From an uncultured Bacteroidota bacterium (lineage in GTDB: Bacteria; Bacteroidota; Bacteroidia; Flavobacteriales; Flavobacteriaceae), in assembly GCA_902613595.1 (NCBI GenBank), contig CACMHY010000004.1, positions 1 to 64,000 of the forward strand: a stretch of DNA of 64,000 nt, given 5' to 3'. A program made the translations under genes and the position numbers. The notes beneath the pieces were generated by a model that searched no databases, had not been told where the DNA came from, and worked only from the letters and a program-made list of their open reading frames with translations. The first letter of the stretch is position 1; each line of letters opens with the position of its first letter. Shown here one piece after another: positions 10,594 to 18,200 of the stretch.

Positions 10594-12159
10594 TTATTGT
10601 TGAGATGACAGCAATCCGTTTTCAATCGAATTAATCCTAAACTCTTCAATTTCAGATTTGATGTGTTCATTATCATAAATATCTGATGCAGTATCAAGAA
10701 TGTGAGGATGATCAGTTGCAACATTATTTAATTCTTCAGGATCTACAGATAAGTTGTATAGCTCTAGGGTGTGGTTTTCCCCAGACCGTTTTAAATTTCT
10801 TCTAATAATTTTCCAATCTCCCATTCTAATAGCTACTTGACCTCCATATTCTGGGAATTCCCAATACAGAAAATTATGCACACTTTGTTCTTTTTTACCT
10901 AAAAGTGTTGGCAGAAAACTTATACCATCTGTTTCTGGGATATTTCTATAATTAATAAGTTCAAGTAATGTTGCCATGACATCATATTGAGCAGAAATAT
11001 GATTCGTTATACTTCCTGGTTTAATTTTTTTATTCCAAGTTGCAATCATTGGGACTCTTATCCCTCCTTCGTAAACAAAACCTTTCCCTCTTCCAAATGA
11101 TTCCCCAAATATTCCTGAACTATTAAAGTATTCTCCATCAGTACCACCAGAGTATGTTACACCATTGTCCGAGGAAAATAATATTATAGTATTATCATAT
11201 AAGTTTTCATCCTTTAAATACTTTATCAATTTACCTATATTCTCGTCCAAATAAGAAATCATGGCAGCATATGCTGCTCTAGGGTTTTGATGAGGAAAAT
11301 ATCCATTTTGTCCCAAGTAAGGTTCTTCTTCCTCAAACTTTTCTTTGTAAAAATCTATCCAATTTTGAGGGGCCTGAAGAGCGTTATGAGGTATAGGCGT
11401 TGCCCAATACAAAAAGAAGGGGTTTTGCTTATTTTCAGAAACAAAACTTATCATTTCTTTAAACATCAATTCTGGGGCATATTCATTTAACATAAATTTC
11501 GAATAACTTTTTGGATCATGTGGATCTGCTCCTTTAGCAAGTTTTGTATTTGGAGGTATTGTGTCATTATTTAAGTGAACTCTATTTTCGTTCTTATATA
11601 AATGTACAGGATAATAGGTATGGGCTTGACGTTGGCAATTATAACCAAAGAAAAAATCAAATCCCATTTTGGTAGGTATGGAATTAGTATGGGGCGCTCC
11701 AAGACCCCATTTCCCAATCATTCCAGTAGTGTATCCCTCTTTTTGTAATAATTGAGGAAACAAAATTGTATTCGCAGGTATAGGACGTTGCCCTTCTAAT
11801 GTAGAATCAATTATCATCTCACGATAATCCCAGACATTCCCTCTTTCTTTCCATTCATCATTGCCTCTGATATATGAATGCCCTGCATGTTTTCCTGTAA
11901 GTAGCATATATCTAGCTGGAGCACATACGGGAGCTCCAGTATAGTGTTGTGTGAAAATCATACCATTGCGCGCTAGTTCATCAAGATTTGGAGTTTCAAT
12001 TTTTTCTTGTCCATAAACGCCAATATCACCATATCCTAAATCGTCTGCAAGAATATAGATTATATTGGGTTTAGATCCTGATTTTTCTTGTTTAACATCA
12101 GCATTGCAACTCAAAAAGAGAAAAGCTAATAAATGGAAGAAAAATCTAAATTTTATCAT
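10594..12159 (-). CDS. Type I (formylglycine-dependent) sulfatase, lipoprotein
   Basis: 521 aa; lipobox FLSCN; N-terminal ILADDLGYGD; CAPARYMLLTGKHAGHS (CxPxRxxxLTG) signature; IGKWGLG motif. Confidence 0.93.
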   Translation of the reverse strand: MIKFRFFFHLLAFLFLSCNADVKQEKSGSKPNIIYILADDLGYGDIGVYGQEKIETPNLDELARNGMIFTQHYTGAPVCAPARYMLLTGKHAGHSYIRGNDEWKERGNVWDYREMIIDSTLEGQRPIPANTILFPQLLQKEGYTTGMIGKWGLGAPHTNSIPTKMGFDFFFGYNCQRQAHTYYPVHLYKNENRVHLNNDTIPPNTKLAKGADPHDPKSYSKFMLNEYAPELMFKEMISFVSENKQNPFFLYWATPIPHNALQAPQNWIDFYKEKFEEEEPYLGQNGYFPHQNPRAAYAAMISYLDENIGKLIKYLKDENLYDNTIILFSSDNGVTYSGGTDGEYFNSSGIFGESFGRGKGFVYEGGIRVPMIATWNKKIKPGSITNHISAQYDVMATLLELINYRNIPETDGISFLPTLLGKKEQSVHNFLYWEFPEYGGQVAIRMGDWKIIRRNLKRSGENHTLELYNLSVDPEELNNVATDHPHILDTASDIYDNEHIKSEIEEFRINSIENGLLSSQQ

Positions 12160-12286
12160 TATAATATCTTCAATTCAGGGGAATATAACTATAATTTAAT
12201 TATCAACTGGTATTAGCTTGTAATGATATAATTGTGTTTCTTCAAATAGAAAAATCCTACCCTAGGTAAAGCGGTTTTAGTTAAGA

Positions 12287-12799
12287 CTAGTCCATAGTTT
12301 TCTTTTCACCACATATCTCCTGGCCATAAAGTTGTTTTACGAAAAGTAAATCTGATAGATATTCAGTAATACTACTTACTTTTCCTTCATCATTTATGCT
12401 GTATAACCAAATGTAATCATTATTGTACTCACCATTGACACCCTCAGCCTCTCCAGATAACACTATCGCCGAACCATTAACGCCAGAAATTATTTTCTCC
12501 ACATTTCCTTTCCAACCATTTTTTAATAGAGATTGAAATGCTCCCGCAGTTTTGAGAAGCTCTTCATAAGTGTAAGTTCCAGATATATCCAGCTCACCTC
12601 TTAAAGTAAAGGTAAAATCATCACTAATTGTTGATTCAAACACATCAAAATCAGCAGTATTATATGCTTTAAAATTCTTTGAAACAATGGAGTTATTCCT
12701 TTCAATTAAAATCTCATTTTCGCTTTTTAATGTTTTTTGCTCGCAAGAAATAATTGAGATAATCAGAATTAGTAAAAAAAGATTTTTCATTTTAGACAA
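12287..12799 (-). CDS. NTF2-like/SnoaL-like lipoprotein
   Basis: 170 aa; lipobox IISC; NSIVSKNFKAYNTADFDVFESTISDDFTFTLRG pattern. Confidence 0.6.
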   Translation of the reverse strand: MSKMKNLFLLILIISIISCEQKTLKSENEILIERNNSIVSKNFKAYNTADFDVFESTISDDFTFTLRGELDISGTYTYEELLKTAGAFQSLLKNGWKGNVEKIISGVNGSAIVLSGEAEGVNGEYNNDYIWLYSINDEGKVSSITEYLSDLLFVKQLYGQEICGEKKTMD

Positions 12800-12866
12800 T
12801 TTAAAGTTAATAACAAATAATATACAAGTTAGTCCCTAAATTTAAAGAAAAACAATATATAGTTAT

Positions 12867-13805
12867 TTAGTTTGTTTTTAAATCATAAATAATATTCATT
12901 ATAAAATCCTCTTTTGTTATATTACCTGGACCTTTTAATTCCGATTTAATTTCATCCATTATTTGTTCCACAGATAATCCTTGAGAGAGACCTTTCTCAG
13001 TTTTTTCATAATGTTCTTGAAGAATATTTTTCAAGGTTATAACATCACCAACATTACAAACCGCTCCATGGCCAGGTATTATTTTTGTTCGTTGATTTGA
13101 GATGGCAATAATTTGGTTTAAAACATTAATGAATCCCTTAAAACTACCCCCATCATTTAAATCAACATAAGGATATCCATAGGTTACAAATGAATCACCT
13201 GCGTGAATTACATTATTCTTTTTAAAAAATACTATTGTGTCTCCGTCAGTATGGCCTGGGCCAAAATTCGAAAGCTGTATTTCTTCATCTTCAACATAAA
13301 TTTTCATAGTTGAATTGTAAACAGTTGAGGGGAGTGCAAAATCTGGGTATTTATCTTGTACCATATTATAATCGTGTTGGGGATGACCATAAAGCTTGGA
13401 TTTCCTTTTAAGCCTTTTCCTAACATTTTCGTGAGAAACAATCGGTATTCCTTTCTTGCCAAATGCTTTATTGCCGTCAACGTGATCGTAATGAAAATGT
13501 GTATTGATGATAAAGCTTATATCTTTTTTACTTATAGAATTAATCGTTTCTAAAATTAAATCCTCAATAATTTCCCATTGATCATCAACTAATACTAATC
13601 CTTTATCGTAAATAAAAACCCCGATGTTTCCAGCAACTCCACCAATAGGTTTAATCATAAAAAAAGTTTCATTAATTTTAATAATCTCTTCGCCTAGGTT
13701 ATTTTTCACCTCTTTTTCCACTTTTCTGAAAGCCTCAAGATCTTTATCTGATTTTTGGGCAAGTGAAAATGAAGAAAAGAAGATTAAAAAAATTAGATTT
13801 CTCAT
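12867..13805 (-). CDS. MBL-fold metallo-hydrolase, exported (class B beta-lactamase-like)
   Basis: 312 aa; signal peptide; NTHFHYDHVDGN (HxHxDH) motif. Confidence 0.88.
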   Translation of the reverse strand: MRNLIFLIFFSSFSLAQKSDKDLEAFRKVEKEVKNNLGEEIIKINETFFMIKPIGGVAGNIGVFIYDKGLVLVDDQWEIIEDLILETINSISKKDISFIINTHFHYDHVDGNKAFGKKGIPIVSHENVRKRLKRKSKLYGHPQHDYNMVQDKYPDFALPSTVYNSTMKIYVEDEEIQLSNFGPGHTDGDTIVFFKKNNVIHAGDSFVTYGYPYVDLNDGGSFKGFINVLNQIIAISNQRTKIIPGHGAVCNVGDVITLKNILQEHYEKTEKGLSQGLSVEQIMDEIKSELKGPGNITKEDFIMNIIYDLKTN

Positions 13806-13963
13806 TTTGTATAATTTATGGTTGCATATAAATGTACAAATTAGTGTCTGGACTTCATGAAAGCATATGCCTATGTTTTAGAAATTAAAAGATTTTTAAA
13901 AGTGTAGCTACGAGATAAATAAGTAAAGAAGATTCTCTCAACCACTAAAATCAAAAATTACAA

Positions 13964-14051
13964 TTTTTTGTCACTTTTTGGCCATTTTTGATCATTTTTC
14001 ATTCATTTTTAGTCATTTTTGGTCATTTTTGGCTATTTTTTGATACTTTTT
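13964..14051. repeat. Phased T-tract array (predicted curved DNA)
   Basis: Nine T5-T6 tracts beginning at about 13964, 13975, 13985, 13995, 14006, 14016, 14026, 14036 and 14047; mean spacing about 10.4 bp; degenerate (t/g)CATTTTTGGT unit. Confidence 0.9.
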
Positions 14052-14056
14052 GAATT

Positions 14057-14197
14057 TGGATTATATCTAAATATACACCCAATTGGCTCTAAGAAAAAAG
14101 CGTTCTACAAAACCCACCCCTCCGTCTGGTATTTAGACTGTAAGGAAAGTTTTTAAGTCTTCTCTTTAAATACAAAGTCATAGTCAACGTTCTTTCC
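14057..14197. repeat. Direct repeat copy A (left of the FG-GAP gene)
   Basis: Shares TATATCTAAATATACA(C/T)CCAATTGGCTCTAAGAA, TTCTACAAAACCCACC, GAAAGTTTTTAA and TCTTTAAATACAAAGTC(A/G)TAGTCAAC-type segments with 15763-15902. Confidence 0.85.
14153..14197 (-). pseudogene. Truncated copy of the C-terminus of the HUH Rep-like protein
   Basis: Reverse strand encodes GKNVDYDFVFKEKT*, versus GKDVDYDFVFKGKS* at the end of the 15856-16308 ORF. Confidence 0.85.
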
Positions 14198-14212
14198 TAA
14201 ACCTAGTGAGCT

Positions 14213-15721
14213 TTAATCGACTTTTATTAACTCTCCATTGATGAGTTCCCATTCGTGATAAAAAAACCTTGGGTTTTCACTGTACAATAACTCATGGTCT
14301 TCTACTTGTTTAGGAATATTATTTCGTAATTCTATAACACCATCTTTATCATAATCACTAATTTCTAAATACACATTCCAAAAGCCTGTTTCGGATTTGT
14401 TTTCTTGCATAAATTTGGTTGTATTATCGACATATTCGCCATCAATAAACTCTAATATTTGAATATACCAACCCTTTTGTGAATTCCGTATTCGGTTTGT
14501 AATAATTTCAATACTTCCATTTCCGTCAAGGTCATAGAAATCAGCATCATAAACTTGATCCCATTCTCCTGCTAATGGGATGGTATAAACTTGACCTTCA
14601 AAATTAATTCCGTTACCAATAAGAACTTGAGAAGAATAATACACATCTTGAGTTCCATTGCTCATTGATTCTTCTCCTTCTTCAGCACTCATAAAAAAGA
14701 AATCAAGGATTCCATCTTCGTTGATGTCAAACATTTCACCATTTATAAAGACTTTACCGTACTGGTTCTTATATAAACCTAAATCTTTAAATTCGGTAAA
14801 ATTGCCCAATCCATCATTTTCTAGAACCATAAAAGCATATTCGTACATACTAGCGGTAGTAAGTAAAACATCAAGGTCTCCGTCATTATCAAAATCTCCA
14901 CTTGAGCCTCCATGAAAAAAGTTACTGAATTCTGTTAACCTTTTTTCTGTAAATTCTCCAGAGGCAGAGTTTTGTAGGAGTACAGGGTATTCACCTGAAA
15001 AAGGAGGATAATCCCATCCGTGACCGATTAAAAAAATATCAGGGTATGTATCGTTATTATAGTCTCCCAACAAAATTTTTCTACCATGGATGAGTCCGTA
15101 AAATTTATTCGAATTAACATCATCTAAGATCATATTGCCTTCACAATCTCCTAAGAAAAAAGAAATTAATTGACGGTTATCATTGTTATTGTAATCGTTT
15201 TCATATGATACTAAGTCCAAAAAGCCATCTCCATTGTAATCAAGCATTATCTTTTCTGTACCGTATTTATGTAAATAATGAGTTGGGTATTGAGCTACTT
15301 GATTTAAATCCAAGGGATGAGAAATTTTAAATGTGTGGTATGATGGCAATAAATAATCTCGAGGTTCTTCACTAAGGCAGATGAATTCAAATAGAGCTTC
15401 TATTGTGCTGTTTGAATTCAAAGTAAATGAGATTGTTTGATTTAAAGAGTTGTTCCCTTCCCATCCAATAAATTTATATCCCTCAGAGGGAGTAGCTGTA
15501 ACAGTAATCTCAGTCCCCTCATCATACTTGCCTCCCTCAGTAGAAACAGAACCGCCCTCTCCAGCTGAAACTGTCAAAGTATATTGTGTTGGAGCTGGTG
15601 TTTCAGGCTCTTGGGTTTGAACAACACTAGATGCACCAGAGTCATCATCATCTGATGAACAAGAATAAATGTAAACGGATAACATGATAACTACACTTAT
15701 GGGTAATAAAGCTCTTTTCAT
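14213..15721 (-). CDS. Secreted lipoprotein with InlB-type beta-grasp repeat and FG-GAP/VCBS repeats
   Basis: Track ORF begins 15823; MKRALLPISVVIMLSVYIYSCSS at 15721 is a clear lipoprotein signal. YTLTVSAGEGGSVSTEGGKYDEGTEITVTATPSEGYKFIGWEG domain, then DYNGDGFLDLV, DFDNDGDLDVL, DINEDGILDFF repeats. Confidence 0.88.
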   Translation of the reverse strand: MKRALLPISVVIMLSVYIYSCSSDDDDSGASSVVQTQEPETPAPTQYTLTVSAGEGGSVSTEGGKYDEGTEITVTATPSEGYKFIGWEGNNSLNQTISFTLNSNSTIEALFEFICLSEEPRDYLLPSYHTFKISHPLDLNQVAQYPTHYLHKYGTEKIMLDYNGDGFLDLVSYENDYNNNDNRQLISFFLGDCEGNMILDDVNSNKFYGLIHGRKILLGDYNNDTYPDIFLIGHGWDYPPFSGEYPVLLQNSASGEFTEKRLTEFSNFFHGGSSGDFDNDGDLDVLLTTASMYEYAFMVLENDGLGNFTEFKDLGLYKNQYGKVFINGEMFDINEDGILDFFFMSAEEGEESMSNGTQDVYYSSQVLIGNGINFEGQVYTIPLAGEWDQVYDADFYDLDGNGSIEIITNRIRNSQKGWYIQILEFIDGEYVDNTTKFMQENKSETGFWNVYLEISDYDKDGVIELRNNIPKQVEDHELLYSENPRFFYHEWELINGELIKVD

Positions 15722-15762
15722 TGAATTGATTATGTATAGAAGTAAAAGATAATAAATGTTTA

Positions 15763-15902
15763 GGTTATATCTAAATATACATCCAATTGGCTCTAAGAAG
15801 AACCATTCTACAAAACCCACCACTACTAAAATAAATTTTCTACTAGAGAAAGTTTTTAACTTTTCCCTTTAAATACAAAGTCGTAGTCAACATCTTTACC
15901 AA
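15763..15902. repeat. Direct repeat copy B (right of the FG-GAP gene)
   Basis: See copy A at 14057-14197; includes the 3' end of the Rep-like ORF. Confidence 0.85.
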
Positions 15903-16308
15903 AGTGCTTCACAACATATTTGCAAACCTCATCTTTATCATAGATAGGTTGGTAATCTCCTACAGATACATTCCCTAGTCCAAATCTAATTTCTTTATAA
16001 GTCATACCTGTATTTGTATCAATTAGCATGTGTACATGTTTATTAGTGTGATCCCCTTTATCCCTCTCACTCACATAGAAAACATTTTTTACTTTGTATG
16101 TAGAGGAAATAAGTTTATTAATCCAGTTGCGAGCAGTCATAAGGTGAAATTTGTAATGGGTTCTACAAGTTATAAGGTAGTTCCAATCAAATATTCTAAG
16201 AAATTCAGCATATCCGTTCTTCATTTTCATAATGCTTGAGTTCAGGAAATAGAGGATATTAAGGCGTTCTAAAGTTTTTGTCTTAAAAAGTCTTAAAACC
16301 CTGATCAT
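15856..16308 (-). CDS. Small HUH/Y1 Rep-like endonuclease (rolling-circle-replication-initiator-like)
   Basis: <=150 aa (start uncertain, possibly internal MKMKNGYAEFLRIF); HVHMLID = HUH motif; downstream CKYVVKHFGK = YxxK catalytic-Tyr-type motif. Confidence 0.65.
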   Translation of the reverse strand: MIRVLRLFKTKTLERLNILYFLNSSIMKMKNGYAEFLRIFDWNYLITCRTHYKFHLMTARNWINKLISSTYKVKNVFYVSERDKGDHTNKHVHMLIDTNTGMTYKEIRFGLGNVSVGDYQPIYDKDEVCKYVVKHFGKDVDYDFVFKGKS

Positions 16309-16406
16309 TATTGATAATAAAGCTAGATCAAATACTTGTCCAAAATAGAGCTAATATGCAATTCAAGAAAAAAACTAGGGACAAATCTGTGGACAAATTA
16401 AAAAAG

Positions 16407-16438
16407 GCGCTATCAGTAAATTTTCTGTCAACGCCTAT
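16407..16438 (-). terminator. Intrinsic terminator-like hairpin on the minus strand, just past the tRNA-3'-end copy
   Basis: Minus strand GGCGTTGACAG-AAAATTTA-CTGATAGCGCC followed by TTTTTT. Confidence 0.55.
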
Positions 16439-16445
16439 TTTTATT

Positions 16446-16459
16446 GGTGGTCCCACCTG
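16446..16459. repeat. att-like copy of the tRNA 3' end
   Basis: GGTGGTCCCACCTG, identical to 17596-17609 covering the 3' end of the tRNA; weaker similarity (nnCTCnAA) continues. Confidence 0.6.
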
Positions 16460-16514
16460 TCCTCAAAGGGGGGTTGTATATATAATGATAATCAACAAGT
16501 TAACTGATGTAGGT

Positions 16515-16531
16515 GGTTCGGTATCCGAACC
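16515..16531. repeat. Inverted repeat GGTTCGG-TAT-CCGAACC
   Basis: Perfect 7-bp arms; further CCGAACC/AGGTTCAGGTTC motifs at 16545-16598. Confidence 0.7.
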
Positions 16532-16590
16532 ATTTTGGTTAGTGTTCCGAACCTTCTCAAAAATCAAGATTTTTTGACTACAACCCAGGT

Positions 16591-16992
16591 TCAGGTTCTT
16601 TTAGGACCATTATTTTGAATTGTCCCTTGTAGAAAACAAAAAACTATTCCACCAATAATTGTCCATAATACATCATTCCAATCAAAAACTCCTCTTCCTG
16701 GAGTGTAAATCGTTATAAACTCATTTCCAATTAGACCAATCATAGAAATGATTATTGACCACTTTAATCTATTTCTGTAAATAGATGTATTAGGTTTAAA
16801 AATCTCTGGAATGGTTACATAAAACATACTTGGAAGACCAATACCTGGAAGGAAGTTGGGAATTACTCCAAGAAAATAAATTATAACGTCATTTCCTCCT
16901 TCATAGTTTGGTCTGATGTAATCTTGAACCAATCCAAATGTTAAAAATGTAACTCCAAAAACTAGATAATAAAAATATTTTCTGTTCATCAA
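16591..16992 (-). CDS. Hypothetical membrane protein
   Basis: 133 aa, four hydrophobic segments. Confidence 0.6.
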   Translation of the reverse strand: MMNRKYFYYLVFGVTFLTFGLVQDYIRPNYEGGNDVIIYFLGVIPNFLPGIGLPSMFYVTIPEIFKPNTSIYRNRLKWSIIISMIGLIGNEFITIYTPGRGVFDWNDVLWTIIGGIVFCFLQGTIQNNGPKRT

Positions 16993-17052
16993 CTTTCAAA
17001 AATAATTTATTTGTTTTGGATTTAGGTTCGGTTCAGGTTTTAAAAGGACCAA

Positions 17053-17502
17053 TTATAAAATCCCAAATTGATTAAAGTGATATGAGGTGTGGAAATGAAC
17101 TAGTTTCTTAAATAAACTAGTTTCAATATTACCATATATGTTGTGAATAGTATAATGAGACTTTAACTCCTTAACTATTTTAATGTTTTCAGTAAGTCTG
17201 TTTTTTTTATTTAAAAATGATTCTTCTGAACTAAAAGACTTAAAATCTTTTAGGGTTTTTGAATTTTTTGGATACTTGTTTATATCAAAATCCAATGACT
17301 TTAAATATTTCAAAAATACTTTTCCAAAAAGTCTCCCAAATAATCTTGTCCGAAGACTAATTTTTTGGTTTCCTAATGAGACTTCAATAAAATTGTTACA
17401 ATGATTAATCATTTGAAATGAATTCATTTTTCCCCATTTAGGGGATGTCTCTTCATCAAGATAATTCAACTTATCAATAAGAGAATCAAAATCATAAATC
17501 AT
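17053..17502 (-). CDS. DUF1569-like protein
   Basis: 149 aa; SPKWGKMNSFQMINHCNNFIEVSLG resembles the DUF1569/DinB-like N-terminus. Confidence 0.65.
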   Translation of the reverse strand: MIYDFDSLIDKLNYLDEETSPKWGKMNSFQMINHCNNFIEVSLGNQKISLRTRLFGRLFGKVFLKYLKSLDFDINKYPKNSKTLKDFKSFSSEESFLNKKNRLTENIKIVKELKSHYTIHNIYGNIETSLFKKLVHFHTSYHFNQFGIL

Positions 17503-17561
17503 ACTACAAATTAATGATTTTGGTTCGGATTTTGGTTCGGAATAAGAAATGTAAAAAATAA

Positions 17562-17592
17562 AAACCCTCTAAATCAATGACTTAGAGGGTTT
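17562..17592 (-). terminator. Intrinsic terminator after the tRNA
   Basis: AAACCCTCTAA-atcaatgac-TTAGAGGGTTT, 11-bp stem; T-rich run on the minus strand. Confidence 0.8.
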
Positions 17593-17597
17593 AAGGG

Positions 17598-17671
17598 TGG
17601 TCCCACCTGGGCTCGAACCAGGGACCAACTGATTATGAGTCAGCTACTCTAACCAACTGAGCTATAGGACC
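17598..17671 (-). tRNA. tRNA with CAU anticodon (Met or lysidine-Ile2)
   Basis: Cloverleaf GGTCCTA...GCTGA-CTCATAA-TCAGT...GGTTCGAGCC...TGGGACCA; CCA not encoded. Confidence 0.93.
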
Positions 17672-18200
17672 TATGTCACTATTTATAGGGTTTAACAGAG
17701 GTTTTTTAAAATCTGACTACTTTGGTCTGGTAGTCATTTGCATATAAATTTGCATAAATCTTAAAAGTATGGTACTCTATCCACCTATTAAATAGGCACT
17801 CAAATATAAATAAAAAGAGATAATGGATAACCCCCTCTTATACCCTTTTATATGCACGAGGATTTTTCTCCCAGTAAGAATATATAATCTGACTAATAAT
17901 AGGTCGTTCTGGAGTTTTTTAGTGTACCAACCTTGTAAGAGAAAAATTAATTAAATTTAAAAGTAGTTTCATAACTTACTGATTATCATTAATATAAGGT
18001 TTAATTAAGTGGCTTTGTCTTGATAATCTTTTTTAATCTGCTCTTCTAATTGCTTCTTTATCTTTATTAGCTAGGTGCTTTAACAATATCTTAAAATTAA
18101 CTGATTACTTTTCAAGTTAAGTTTAGATTTTTTTAATATCAAGTTAATCTTGATTTAAGACTAGAAATTTAATTTCAATCTAAATATTTAAACATAAAAA

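Noticed and set aside
13964-14051. Possible CRISPR or iteron array
   Set aside because: Decamer repeats have no spacer/repeat alternation and no cas genes nearby; phased T-tracts fit curved DNA better.
16311-16577. 88-aa plus-strand ORF upstream of the Rep-like gene
   Set aside because: Spans a terminator-like hairpin, the tRNA-3'-end copy and the GGTTCGG palindrome; protein sequence is not family-like, so the DNA features explain it better. It could be a decayed gene fragment.
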